Position numbers and translations under genes: made by a program
Virus record (IMG/VR): IMGVR_UViG_3300042445_002079
Span: 1-31,583 of that record
Length of the DNA stretch: 31,583 bases
Reading direction: 5' to 3' (one strand)
DNA from: a virus
Notes under the pieces: generated by a model
Told to the model about the DNA's origin: nothing
Databases searched by the model: none
The model's input: the letters and a program-made list of their open reading frames with translations, nothing else
In this document: piece after piece, positions 12,556 through 19,927 of the stretch
How the letters are laid out: each line of letters opens with the position of its first letter
Numbering within the stretch: position 1 is the stretch's first letter

Positions 12556-12725
12556 AAAATCCTAAAAACTAACTCGCAGGGATCTTCACCCTCATCAATT
12601 TGATCATCGTATCCACGCCCGTGGGCTGCACAGTATTGCTTACTAATCCAGCCCTTGTTGATACCGAGGGTAAGCCAGTCGGCCCTGTCGTTCCATTCTT
12701 TAGTTTCCATTGCGTGACTATTCAT
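12552..12725 (-). CDS. Small Cys/His protein of common actinophage type
   Basis: A 57-residue protein from ATG 12725. It contains KGWISKQYCAAHGRG and DEGEDPC. These resemble a frequent small actinophage protein of unknown function with the order W-I-S, Y-C, x2-H, then acidic residues and D-P-C. One Cys-His and one Cys could hold a metal. It overlaps the nuclease gene and, through ATGA, the primase gene. Confidence 0.7.
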   Translation of the reverse strand: MNSHAMETKEWNDRADWLTLGINKGWISKQYCAAHGRGYDDQIDEGEDPCELVFRIL

Positions 12726-13101
12726 TGTTCAGTCCACTCATCAAATGCAATAGCTGGTGCAATGGGATCACACACATAGCGTCAAGCGTGTTGCGCTGCC
12801 TCATCTTACGAACAACAACACCGAACACCCTTCCCCTGTTCCCACGAGCCTCAGCCCAGTTGCCTGCTTCAAGTTCTGCCTGACGTAACCAGTTGGCCCA
12901 CTCGGGTGTCTTAACATCCTTAGCCTCAAGCACAAGAACCGTGTGACCCAGATCAATATGAAGGTCGCCCTCATCTTTGGAACCTGTCTGGGCAGTACGT
13001 TCTACTGCCCAACCGTTCTGTGCCATACCCACCCAGCCACGGATGTGACCGAGCAGGTCTGTTTCGAACTTGGTTCCTTTACGCTTGTTCGCTGAACTCA
13101 T
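12718..13101 (-). CDS. Hjc-like PD-(D/E)xK nuclease (Holliday-junction resolvase type)
   Basis: A 127-residue basic protein. NKRKGTKFETDLLGHI gives the first conserved Glu, GDLHID near residue 46 the catalytic Asp, and VLVLEAKD near 57 the E-x-K. This is the PD-(D/E)xK core order seen in Hjc-type resolvases and VRR-NUC-like enzymes. It probably resolves branched intermediates before packaging. It is coupled to neighbours by overlaps on both sides. Confidence 0.75.
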   Translation of the reverse strand: MSSANKRKGTKFETDLLGHIRGWVGMAQNGWAVERTAQTGSKDEGDLHIDLGHTVLVLEAKDVKTPEWANWLRQAELEAGNWAEARGNRGRVFGVVVRKMRQRNTLDAMCVIPLHQLLHLMSGLNNE

Positions 13102-13193
13102 TGTTCACCATCTTCCAAACAGTCAGTACAGATAAATCCGTAGTCAATTTCTACGTTACCGCAGCTAGTACATATGACCGGATCAAAACTCAT
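13098..13193 (-). CDS. 31-residue zinc-ribbon microprotein
   Basis: Read from ATG 13193 to TGA 13098. ICTSCGNVEID and FICTDCLED give two CxxC knuckles 14 residues apart, a minimal zinc ribbon. Both ends overlap flanking genes by ATGA (13190-13193 and 13098-13101), strong evidence of translation between helicase and resolvase. A partner role for one of these enzymes is plausible. Confidence 0.7.
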   Translation of the reverse strand: MSFDPVICTSCGNVEIDYGFICTDCLEDGEQ

Positions 13194-14050
13194 ACGACGC
13201 TATCCCAAAACTGTTGAAGTGCTGGGGCCAGTTGCACTGCTGGTGCAGGAAGGGAAGATTGGTAATCCATCGCATCCTGAATCTGCATCCGTGGTGCATC
13301 CACGAACAGGGAAACATGACTGCGAGCTTGTGCATCGGCTGGCCCTGAACGGTTCTTAACAGTGGCAACCTTAAGCTCCCTGGCCATCTCATCGTAAGCA
13401 AGGGTGAGGATTACTTCCGGTAGCTGCGAGACTTTACCGAGGATTGCTTTACGGGGTGGGCACTCGCCTGCGTTGGACGTGTTCTCACTGACGTGGTGGA
13501 GCAGGATGATCCCCGCTTCCGTCGAACGGGCGACGTGGTGCAACGCCCGACTGATCTCACGCATACCTGCATACTCATCCAAATGTTCAGCCACTACATT
13601 GTAGAGGGAATCAATAACAATGATCTCTGGTGGGCAACCCCACATCTCGGTGAACGCCATCGTCTCAAGGTCAATGTCATCCAGGGTGGGTGAAGGGTCG
13701 AAGCACCAACGAATATTCTGCAAACCCGTTACCTGTTCGGTGTAGTAGTCAGTGCCTGACCCACTGATACCAGCCTCAACAATGTCAACCGCATCACCGG
13801 TTAGCATTGCAGCTACACGGTTGACAATGGTTGAAGCATCAGTGTCTGCACTAAAAAACAGGGTGGGGATGTTGTGCTGGGCCACATACCACAAAGCAAG
13901 CAGGGTTTTCATGTTGCCTGGTGCTGCTGCGATCATGGTCACTTGTCCACGTCGAAGCCTCACCCCTGCCTGTGTCAGGCTTGGTGTCAGGTCTGGCAGT
14001 GGTCTGCCTGACTCACCACTAAGCATGATGGTTTGGGCCAGGGACTTCAC
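13190..14050 (-). CDS. DnaB/RecA-like replicative helicase ATPase domain
   Basis: A 286-residue protein, ATPase domain only; the N-terminal domain of full DnaB is absent. Walker A reads AAPGNMKT near residues 42-49, with Met in place of the second Gly. Walker B is EIIVIDSLYN near 140. Later come IILLHHVSENT, with His/Gln-loop-like residues, and TLAYDEM. It probably unwinds DNA at the fork with the adjacent primase. It overlaps the RHH gene by ATGA at its start. Confidence 0.82.
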   Translation of the reverse strand: MKSLAQTIMLSGESGRPLPDLTPSLTQAGVRLRRGQVTMIAAAPGNMKTLLALWYVAQHNIPTLFFSADTDASTIVNRVAAMLTGDAVDIVEAGISGSGTDYYTEQVTGLQNIRWCFDPSPTLDDIDLETMAFTEMWGCPPEIIVIDSLYNVVAEHLDEYAGMREISRALHHVARSTEAGIILLHHVSENTSNAGECPPRKAILGKVSQLPEVILTLAYDEMARELKVATVKNRSGPADAQARSHVSLFVDAPRMQIQDAMDYQSSLPAPAVQLAPALQQFWDSVV

Positions 14051-14226
14051 GCCTTACTCCACCAACGCTTAGGTACTGGTTGTCCACCTGTTTGAACAAA
14101 GTTCACAAGAGCTTGACGCACCACGTTGGATGCTGTGGTTTCTTTCTTATCGGCAAGATCAACAATGGCTTGCCAAATCTCATCATTGATTCGCACGTTG
14201 CGGATTGGTGTGTTCACTTCTTCCAC
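14047..14226 (-). CDS. Ribbon-helix-helix DNA-binding protein
   Basis: About 59 residues. NVRINDEIWQAIVDLADKKE followed by TTASNVVRQALVNFVQTGG is the strand-helix-helix pattern of CopG/Arc-type repressors. GTG 14226 is chosen as start with GGGAAGAAG upstream; TTG 14229 or a GTG at 14214 are alternatives. It could repress this operon or bind the operator-like dyads elsewhere (inference). Confidence 0.75.
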   Translation of the reverse strand: MEEVNTPIRNVRINDEIWQAIVDLADKKETTASNVVRQALVNFVQTGGQPVPKRWWSKA

Positions 14227-14405
14227 CAACGCTTCTTCCCATACACTGCTTGTTCAAGATTTGCTGCCTGGTTCCAAAGAATGTCGATCATATCGTTAAC
14301 GATATCCAATTCTTCGGCAATCGCAGCTAGTTGGTAGTCGGTTTCAAAAGCGTAGTCACTTAGTGACAGTCGCTTAGGCTTAACCAGCTCAATCTTCTTC
14401 GCCAT
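14214..14405 (-). CDS. Small helical hypothetical protein
   Basis: A 63-residue protein with a basic N-terminus (MAKKIELVKPKRL), an acidic amphipathic helix (YQLAAIAEELDIVNDMIDILW) and a basic end, KKRWWKK. A strong ribosome site (AGGAAAGGAAC) fixes ATG 14405. It is adjacent to the RHH gene and could be its partner. No family recognised. Confidence 0.65.
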   Translation of the reverse strand: MAKKIELVKPKRLSLSDYAFETDYQLAAIAEELDIVNDMIDILWNQAANLEQAVYGKKRWWKK

Positions 14406-14742
14406 TTTGTTCCTTTCCTAATAGTTTTTCTCTAAGTTCTTGCGTATTCATCTGCATCGCAATGTTCGGATCGCCATTGACCATGAGGGCTACGGCTGAC
14501 GCGTAAGCATCTGACATTCCCATTAGGTAACATCTCATGCGTACGTTCTTGGTCGAGTTGCCAAGAAACTTGGTGGCCAGCAAACTGGACTGGTCACGAA
14601 AAGCTTCAAGCAGCTCAACGTAATCAACGGAATCATCCATCTCCCAATAACCCGCTTGGTCGCTCAATGTATCTACCGTCCTCGTGGGGTTGGTGCTGAC
14701 AGAAGCACGAATCGTACTGATCTTTTGGTCGGAGTACGTCAT
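14389..14742 (-). CDS. Helical hypothetical protein
   Basis: A 117-residue protein starting MTYSDQKISTI. ATG 14742 is chosen because GAGGA lies six bases upstream; ATG 14754 has no ribosome site. It is mostly helical and acidic toward the C-terminus (LREKLLGKEQNGEED). No family recognised. It overlaps the next gene by 17 bases. Confidence 0.65.
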   Translation of the reverse strand: MTYSDQKISTIRASVSTNPTRTVDTLSDQAGYWEMDDSVDYVELLEAFRDQSSLLATKFLGNSTKNVRMRCYLMGMSDAYASAVALMVNGDPNIAMQMNTQELREKLLGKEQNGEED

Positions 14743-14784
14743 CGCAATCCTCATGCTTGTTGTAAGTACAAGGAGTGCAGATCA

Positions 14785-15144
14785 TTAAACGAATACCGGC
14801 TTGCACTTGTTCGGGTCGTCCTTGTCAGTGTTGCAGAACCATGCAGTCCAAGGGCCGTTCTTGCCAACACCGGTACGGTGAACCCGCGCACCATGCGAAC
14901 AGGTTGGTACACCCTGCTGTGCTGGCTGGTCTTGGGGAACAATCTTGGTTCCTGGGAAAGCTGCAGCGATCACCGCCGGTACTGCTTCTTCACCGTTGTA
15001 CTGCGCGATCAAGTTCGCCACCGATGGGAACATATTGAACGCTTCGAGTCGTGTGAGGAACGTGGCGGGGTCATCCCCACGGATGGTGAATAGGTCACCG
15101 TTGATTTTGGTGGTGAAACTGATTGGTGCTTCTGAGTTGGACAT
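14785..15144 (-). CDS. Hypothetical protein with C-terminal zinc-ribbon-like motif
   Basis: A 119-residue protein. The N-terminal half is beta-alpha (FTTKINGDLFTIRGDDP). The C-terminus has CSHGARVHRTG, then WFCNTDKDDPNKCKP, giving Cys/His ligands for one zinc. Similar short tails occur on phage proteins lying next to Cas4-like nucleases. TAATG couples it to that nuclease gene. It may be a single-strand-binding or recombination helper (inference). Confidence 0.65.
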   Translation of the reverse strand: MSNSEAPISFTTKINGDLFTIRGDDPATFLTRLEAFNMFPSVANLIAQYNGEEAVPAVIAAAFPGTKIVPQDQPAQQGVPTCSHGARVHRTGVGKNGPWTAWFCNTDKDDPNKCKPVFV

Positions 15145-16001
15145 TACTTGCCTTCCTTGTTGGTGTAGATTGGGTCAAACTCTTTTGCAAGCGAACCGTT
15201 AACTGCAGCGCAGTAGTTGGCTACACCGCAACCTTTACACATTGATGTGACTCTAGCAGGAAAAAGTTCTGCCTTGATAGCCTTATCAACATTGACAATC
15301 GTATCTGTCAGAGAATCAACATCGGTTTGAGAGAACGTGGTTGGTACTGACAGCTCGCCCTTGCGGGTCATGAAAAATGCACCCAAGGTTGGTGTTGGCA
15401 GCGACAGCTTTTCCATAGCAAACGCATACAAAGCTAGTTGTTGGAATGTGTCTGGTGTTCGAGAACCGGTCTTGTGGTCAATGACCATCAGTTCACCGGA
15501 CGGCAGTTCCATGATGAGATCGGCGTAACCCTTGATCCGTACACCACCAAAGTCCACGTTCAGTTCAATCTCGCAGGCAAGGTTCCCTGCAAACGTGGGA
15601 ACAAACCAGCCCTCGTTGATGCGGTCATCGAACCACTGGCTAAACAGTATGATCTGGCGCAAGCCCTCATCAAGCCAGAACGTGTAGTTCTCAGCATCTG
15701 GGTTGGCCTTGGTCTTTCGACCACCAGTACGCCAATCGTGGCGACTAACACCACTGCGTTCCTCAAGGGAATGGATTTCATCATTGAACGCGTTCTTCCA
15801 CAGTTCTGGGTACAGTTCGTCTGTCTTTCCCAGTCCAACCTCGTCTTTGGTAATTTCTTCTAGGCAAGCATGAACGGCACTACCAGCTGCCAAATACCAG
15901 GCTGGGGTTTCCGGTACACGCACAACGCGTGCCAACTGGTATGACTTTGGGCAGGATAGGTACGATGTTACTTGCGAGTAAGACCTGTGACCAACACTCA
16001 T
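15144..16001 (-). CDS. Cas4/RecB-like PD-(D/E)xK exonuclease
   Basis: A 285-residue protein. SYSQVTSYLSCPKSYQLA gives the first Cys; GSAVHACLEE is the conserved His/Glu helix. GYADLIMELPSGELMVIDHKTGS gives the catalytic D-x(n)-D-x-K. A C-terminal CKGCGVANYC supplies three cysteines for a 4Fe-4S cluster with the first. These are the Cas4/AddB-type nuclease features. It probably processes DNA ends in recombination or degrades host DNA. It is coupled by ATGA to the methyltransferase gene. Confidence 0.87.
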   Translation of the reverse strand: MSVGHRSYSQVTSYLSCPKSYQLARVVRVPETPAWYLAAGSAVHACLEEITKDEVGLGKTDELYPELWKNAFNDEIHSLEERSGVSRHDWRTGGRKTKANPDAENYTFWLDEGLRQIILFSQWFDDRINEGWFVPTFAGNLACEIELNVDFGGVRIKGYADLIMELPSGELMVIDHKTGSRTPDTFQQLALYAFAMEKLSLPTPTLGAFFMTRKGELSVPTTFSQTDVDSLTDTIVNVDKAIKAELFPARVTSMCKGCGVANYCAAVNGSLAKEFDPIYTNKEGK

Positions 16002-17173
16002 TTTGTTTCCTCACTTAGGACTAGGCGGTTAAAAATCCATTCAACAACGGGGACAGCAACGGCGTTGCCCATCTGCTTGTACCTGGACGAGTCAGCTTGA
16101 TCGACAACAACGCCCTTCTTGTGATCCACGCGTTGCGCTGACCAGCCATCGGGAAATCCTTGCAGCCGTTCACATTCCGTTGGTGTCAACCGGCGAACAG
16201 TTTTTGGTAAAGCCACCGAGGGTGACTGCTGACTATGTTTTAATGTAGGAGAAATATTGTTAAACACTTGTGCATTTGAACCAAACTGTGTATCAAAAAC
16301 ATCAATACGTTGCGTATTGGCCTCAACCATTGGCACGTTATTGCCACCAGTACCCCACGTTCGAGTAACCGTTGGACTGATATTATCGTACAAACGAACA
16401 TCACCATCAGACTGCTTATTGTGAATCAATGTAGCAGCTGGAACAAGATTTTGGTGTTCATCACCAGCGGGGCCACCGTTACCCTTATGCCATTTTGATG
16501 TAACAGTTGGTGAAACTAGAGGGGGCCATTTGCGATCTGGCTTAGAGCTTGATGCAATGTTTCCGGCAATGTCTTGCCCCTGCGTTCCGCTCGCCTCAGT
16601 ATCCCTTCGGCGGCTTTCTGACTCAAACAATACTTGTTCAACTCTGGTCGCATCGGCTCCAAGATGGCCGACAATAAAGACTCTACGCCGTCGCTGGGGA
16701 ACTCCGAAGTTTTGTGCGTCCAAGATCCGCCAGGAGAAACTGTACCCGAGTTCAGCCAAACTCCCGACGACGACTCCCATATCCCGTCCTCGCTTGGATG
16801 ACAGCAAGCCTGGGACGTTTTCGAGGATGAACCATTCGGGATTGAACTCCCGCAGGATTCGCACAATTTCAAAAAAGAGCGACGACCTTTCCCCGCCTTC
16901 AAGCCCTGCTTGCTTTCCTGCAATGGAGAGGTCTTGGCAGGGAAACCCGCCAGTGATAATTGTTCGTCGAGGATCAAGTCCGTGTTCCCTGAGTTTGTCA
17001 CCTGTTACATCCTTCACATCGTTGATAAGAATTGTGTTTGGGAAACGGTGTTGTAAAACACCGCGAGCTTGTGGGTCAATCTCACACGCCACAATGGGGT
17101 CAATGCCTGAGCGTTCAGCTGCGATGTCAAAACCACCGACACCGGCAAACAGGGAAACCAGTTGAAGGCTCAT
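15998..17173 (-). CDS. DNA (cytosine-5) methyltransferase
   Basis: A 391-residue enzyme that transfers a methyl group from SAM to cytosine C5. Motif I is SLFAGVGGFD at residues 7-16, motif IV GGFPCQDLS with catalytic Cys near 79, motif VI ENVPG near 117, motif VIII QRRRRVF near 160, motif IX LTPTECERLQGFP near 335, and motif X YKQMGNAVAVPV near 370. The target domain between VIII and IX contains repeated SPTVT and ISPT segments. No restriction enzyme is adjacent, so it is an orphan phage enzyme, probably protecting phage DNA. Confidence 0.95.
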   Translation of the reverse strand: MSLQLVSLFAGVGGFDIAAERSGIDPIVACEIDPQARGVLQHRFPNTILINDVKDVTGDKLREHGLDPRRTIITGGFPCQDLSIAGKQAGLEGGERSSLFFEIVRILREFNPEWFILENVPGLLSSKRGRDMGVVVGSLAELGYSFSWRILDAQNFGVPQRRRRVFIVGHLGADATRVEQVLFESESRRRDTEASGTQGQDIAGNIASSSKPDRKWPPLVSPTVTSKWHKGNGGPAGDEHQNLVPAATLIHNKQSDGDVRLYDNISPTVTRTWGTGGNNVPMVEANTQRIDVFDTQFGSNAQVFNNISPTLKHSQQSPSVALPKTVRRLTPTECERLQGFPDGWSAQRVDHKKGVVVDQADSSRYKQMGNAVAVPVVEWIFNRLVLSEETK

Positions 17174-17355
17174 TCTGCGCTCACCTCGTAGTAGTCCTCA
17201 ATAAACTTGGCGATGCGTTCAATGGTTTCATAGGTTGCCATCATCGATGGATTCCGGCGCGTTGCAAAGCACTCTGGTTCGGTGCCTTTACATTCGCAGG
17301 TGAAAGCAAACGGTGTGAAGCGGGCGCGGATCATTTCAGCGAGATCGTTGCTCAT
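17170..17355 (-). CDS. Small hypothetical protein
   Basis: A 61-residue protein with a CECKGTEPEC segment near residues 20-29 that could bind a metal. A C-terminal helix follows (YETIERIAKFIEDYYEV). ATGA overlaps bind it to genes on both sides. No family recognised. Confidence 0.65.
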   Translation of the reverse strand: MSNDLAEMIRARFTPFAFTCECKGTEPECFATRRNPSMMATYETIERIAKFIEDYYEVSAE

Positions 17356-17714
17356 GTGGTCACCTCTGGCAACATCGCATCAGCGATAGCGTTCAACGCT
17401 TGGGATACACCCTTGCCATAGTTGGCTTTGGTGGGGTTGTTCGACCGCAGTGATTCCCCAGCGATTTGGCTACCGGCTCGCTTAATGTCGTGGCCAACCG
17501 TGTACACACAAACGTACGCTGCGGCCTCGGCAAGATCAGCCAACAGGTCTGGGTCAACACCTTCGGCCTTGAGGGCGAAAGGTGAGTCCTCACTCAGCAA
17601 AACAGCTTTGAGAAAGACCATCGTTTGTGAAGGGTTTTCTAGTTCGGTATCTGTATCAACCAGTGGTTGAGACGTGTCCTTCTTGTCCTCAGTGGTGGTT
17701 TCTTTTGTTGTCAT
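17352..17714 (-). CDS. Hypothetical protein, first gene of replication operon
   Basis: A 120-residue protein. The N-terminus is Thr/Asp/Lys-rich and disordered (MTTKETTTEDKKD), then a helical C-terminal domain. ATG 17714 is chosen over a TTG at 17804, whose extra 30 residues are Cys/His-rich and out of character. No clear ribosome site is seen before 17714, so it may be read from a leaderless or short-leader transcript. No family recognised. Confidence 0.6.
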   Translation of the reverse strand: MTTKETTTEDKKDTSQPLVDTDTELENPSQTMVFLKAVLLSEDSPFALKAEGVDPDLLADLAEAAAYVCVYTVGHDIKRAGSQIAGESLRSNNPTKANYGKGVSQALNAIADAMLPEVTT

Positions 17715-17892
17715 ACGGTGAAGGTAGTGCAGTTGTGAAACGGGCGCAAGTCCAGTGACACCAAGGCAGTGGATTTGACAGCAAAGGTATGCCTGTGAGT
17801 ACAATAGAAACAGTTAGTAAAACTACATAGAAATAGGGCCGTCCTAAGACGGCCAATAGTAGTACTATATAGATAGATAGTTGGTGCTTAGT
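17715..17892. other. Divergent promoter region between replication operon and two-gene unit
   Basis: A 178-bp gap from which the minus-strand replication operon and a plus-strand pair diverge. It holds a plus-strand promoter candidate, a perfect 7-bp hairpin GGCCGTC 17837-17843 with GACGGCC 17848-17854 (loop CTAA, no T-run), and an AT-rich palindromic stretch around 17855-17872. A minus-strand promoter was not clear. Confidence 0.6.
17775..17805 (+). promoter_or_regulatory. Sigma-70-type promoter candidate
   Basis: TTGACA at 17775-17780 and TACAAT at 17800-17805 match consensus at six and five positions. The spacer is 19 bp, longer than ideal. Transcription would start near 17812, run through the 17837-17854 hairpin, and express the zinc microprotein and HExxH genes. 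Confidence 0.45.
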
Positions 17893-18015
17893 ATGTCTAA
17901 ACTGGTGAAATGTTCTGCCTGCGAAAGCTATGCTTCCGTATGGTTCGCAACCTTTGATGGAGAGGAAGTTCCCCTGTGTCAAGACCACCAACCAAGCCTG
18001 GAAGCAAGCAAGTAA
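17893..18015 (+). CDS. 40-residue zinc-binding microprotein
   Basis: Read from ATG 17893 to TAA 18015. KCSACES near residue 7 and LCQDHQ near 29 give a C-x2-C...C-x2-H zinc site. Only a weak ribosome site is visible. It overlaps the next gene by 40 bases in another frame. It is set in opposite orientation to both flanking operons. Confidence 0.6.
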   Translation: MSKLVKCSACESYASVWFATFDGEEVPLCQDHQPSLEASK

Positions 18016-18335
18016 CCCGACCGGAAACGGTCTATGTCAGCCCCTACACTTGGAACATCAAGTACTCCAAAGCTGAGGTGCTTAAACACCACCCAAGCGG
18101 GGATGCTTGTGGCTCCTGCGACCTAGAGTCCATGACCATTGCCATTGACCCAGGCAAGTCTGAGGAATACGCCAGGGTAACCCTGTTGCACGAGATCCTG
18201 CACGCAGCTATTCGATCCTCTGACCCCAACATTGAGTCCGATGCCGAGGAAATGGCGGTGGCTTCCATGACCGGCCCACTCCTAGCCTGCCTCAGGGACA
18301 ACCCAGAAGTAGTGGCATACCTGATTGGCAAGTAG
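17976..18335 (+). CDS. HExxH metallopeptidase-like protein
   Basis: A 119-residue protein from GTG 17976, with GAGAGGAAG upstream. LLHEILHAAI near residue 71 is the zincin HExxH motif, and E88 or E89 in SDAEEMAVAS is a possible third ligand. This short form (beta strands before HExxH) is frequent in actinophages and resembles SprT or ImmA-type domains. ImmA-type peptidases cleave repressors, so a regulatory role is possible. It carries CGSC before the motif. Confidence 0.72.
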   Translation: MSRPPTKPGSKQVTRPETVYVSPYTWNIKYSKAEVLKHHPSGDACGSCDLESMTIAIDPGKSEEYARVTLLHEILHAAIRSSDPNIESDAEEMAVASMTGPLLACLRDNPEVVAYLIGK

Positions 18336-18369
18336 CCCTCAGAATCCACAGGATGCCCTGTAACGAGAG

Positions 18370-18410
18370 AAAACCCCCTGCCTAGTAGTAACTACCAGAC
18401 AGGGGGTTTC
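18370..18410. terminator. Bidirectional intrinsic terminator
   Basis: A perfect 10-bp stem, AAACCCCCTG 18371-18380 with CAGGGGGTTT 18400-18409, with a 19-base loop containing a smaller GTAGT/ACTAC pair. On the minus strand it is followed by TTTTCTCTC, a good stop signal for the late lysis-virion operon whose last stop is at 18427. On the plus strand it can end the two-gene unit. Confidence 0.85.
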
Positions 18411-18426
18411 AGTCCTTCTACGGGGC

Positions 18427-19089
18427 TTACAGCCCCATACGATCCCATTCCTTCTTGCCAACTAAACCAGTACGCCTAATCAAACGACGCAACTGCCAAC
18501 GCTTCACAGCCTTCTCAGTAACAGGGCCAAACCAGCCAGACACAGGAGACACACCCAGCTTACGCTGAATCCGCTTCACATCAGACTTGTCCTCGCTGTT
18601 ACGGTAGCCATTGTGTATCTTCGCAGAAATCTTGCGACCAAACGCCTGACCAGCAGGCAACGGGAACGTCGAACGCTTAACCGGATTAGGCTTAGGCTTC
18701 ACAGTGGCACCAGCCAACCACGGAGTCGTGTCCCTCTCGGCACTAGCCGATTGCAAGATGGACACATGAAGGTGCGTTTTGTGAGGGTTAATACCCGTGT
18801 AGGCGACAGCCTTCCAGTTACTTTTTTTGGAATAAATATTCCGGTTAAAGATCACATAGTTTGCTGATGGGTGCTTAGACACAGCAGCAATAATGATCTT
18901 CGGGTCAACACCAGGGTAAGTGATATCGAAAGCGTTCACCGAACCACGCTCATTAGGGTTGTGGTCAGACTTACGGGCATTGTGGCTTGTGTCACCAACA
19001 GTGCCATCGGAACCCTTAGGGCGGTTGGGCCAACGCCTATTCACCTCAGCACGGAGCTGCACCAGAGATGGTGCTAGATGCCAAGTCAC
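18427..19089 (-). CDS. Endolysin: M15-type peptidase with peptidoglycan-binding domain
   Basis: A 220-residue protein. The N-terminal domain has SDHNPNERGSVNAFDI near residues 41-56 (His and Asp zinc ligands) and THLHVSI near 105 (third His), as in M15 D-Ala-D-Ala/VanY-like peptidases. A Pro/Lys linker follows. The C-terminal part, VKRIQRKLGVSPVSGWFGPVTEKAVKRWQ (seen as its order of conserved G, F and W), is a PG_binding_1 repeat. It cleaves the host wall for lysis. It is the last gene of the late operon and overlaps the holin gene by ATGA. Confidence 0.88.
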   Translation of the reverse strand: MTWHLAPSLVQLRAEVNRRWPNRPKGSDGTVGDTSHNARKSDHNPNERGSVNAFDITYPGVDPKIIIAAVSKHPSANYVIFNRNIYSKKSNWKAVAYTGINPHKTHLHVSILQSASAERDTTPWLAGATVKPKPNPVKRSTFPLPAGQAFGRKISAKIHNGYRNSEDKSDVKRIQRKLGVSPVSGWFGPVTEKAVKRWQLRRLIRRTGLVGKKEWDRMGL

Positions 19090-19343
19090 GGGGTCTCATC
19101 ACCAATAGCGTCCAGGTCAACGCTGTCATCAAACTCAAACGTCACCTCAGGGGCACCGTTACCGAACGCAGTGTTCTTCGGGTCAAGGTAAGCCACGGCA
19201 GTACGCACAGTGGTCAGGGCGGCAGCGATCAGGGCTGACTGCAACCAGGAGAAGTCTTGGCTAGCCAAAGCTGACAACGGGACGAGAGCAATAAACGAAG
19301 TGACAAATGTGGTCACAGCGGAACGGAGTAACTGGTTCATCAA
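19086..19343 (-). CDS. Holin
   Basis: An 85-residue protein. Two hydrophobic segments, about residues 6-27 and 34-52 (SALIAAALTTVRTAVAYL), are followed by an acidic tail (FEFDDSVDLDAIGDE). Small size, the two membrane segments, charged tail and position directly before the endolysin gene support a holin that permeabilises the membrane. ATGA overlaps tie it to both neighbours. Confidence 0.75.
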   Translation of the reverse strand: MMNQLLRSAVTTFVTSFIALVPLSALASQDFSWLQSALIAAALTTVRTAVAYLDPKNTAFGNGAPEVTFEFDDSVDLDAIGDETP

Positions 19344-19927
19344 ACACCCTTATCTTTAGCGATTTGGTCAATCTTGGTTTTCAAAGCAAGCTGGCGTGAT
19401 TCGATACGCTCAACCTGCTCCATGACGTTTTCAAACTTAGCACACAGGTCAGTCAGAACCTGTGCGTGCTTCCTATCATTCTCAATGTGCAGAATGTCTG
19501 CCTCAACCCCAGCCTTCCAAGCCTTATAAATCTTCCCAGCCCCCAAACCAATGGTCAGTAAACCAACCAGTAAAGAAATGGTGAACGCTGTTCCGTTCGC
19601 CAAACTCTCCGTGCTAGCCAAAGCCACGATCAAGGGCGAGCCAGTCAAAACTGAACCAGCCATAGCCATAGTCAACGTAGCCTCACCCCTATCATCAGAT
19701 ACACCCTTGACGTTTCTCAACCTGTGATAAGTCAACTCAGTTAACCAACCATTAGGCACAAGACCGGCAACCGTTTGAAACCCGCGCAGCCTCTGCTCCA
19801 TTGGCTCATCAAACAAATCACTATCAGGCAAAGCCAACAACCGTCGAACACTACGAACCGTTTCGGATGATTCACCACGCACAGCCAACACACCAAATGG
19901 GCTTTGAACATCCTTGTCCGGTGTCAT
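19340..19927 (-). CDS. Membrane protein with wall-binding-like N-terminus and coiled coil
   Basis: A 195-residue protein with three parts. Residues 20-70 (VRSVRRLLALPDSDLFDEPM, then RGFQTVAGLVPNGWLT) resemble a PG_binding_1 repeat. Residues 85-135 hold two membrane helices. Residues 140-195 form a charged coiled coil (MEQVERIESRQLALKTKID). It lies between the tail protein and the holin, so a second holin, a wall-membrane linker like a spanin substitute, or a virion-associated lysis protein are the options (inference). Confidence 0.65.
   Translation of the reverse strand: MTPDKDVQSPFGVLAVRGESSETVRSVRRLLALPDSDLFDEPMEQRLRGFQTVAGLVPNGWLTELTYHRLRNVKGVSDDRGEATLTMAMAGSVLTGSPLIVALASTESLANGTAFTISLLVGLLTIGLGAGKIYKAWKAGVEADILHIENDRKHAQVLTDLCAKFENVMEQVERIESRQLALKTKIDQIAKDKGV

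Noticed and set aside
15998-17173. Complete restriction-modification system
   Set aside because: No restriction endonuclease gene lies beside the methyltransferase; the adjacent Cas4/RecB-like nuclease belongs to a recombination family.
17715-17780. tRNA-like segment (GGGCGCAAGTCC) upstream of the replication operon
   Set aside because: No acceptor or anticodon stem could be built around it on either strand.
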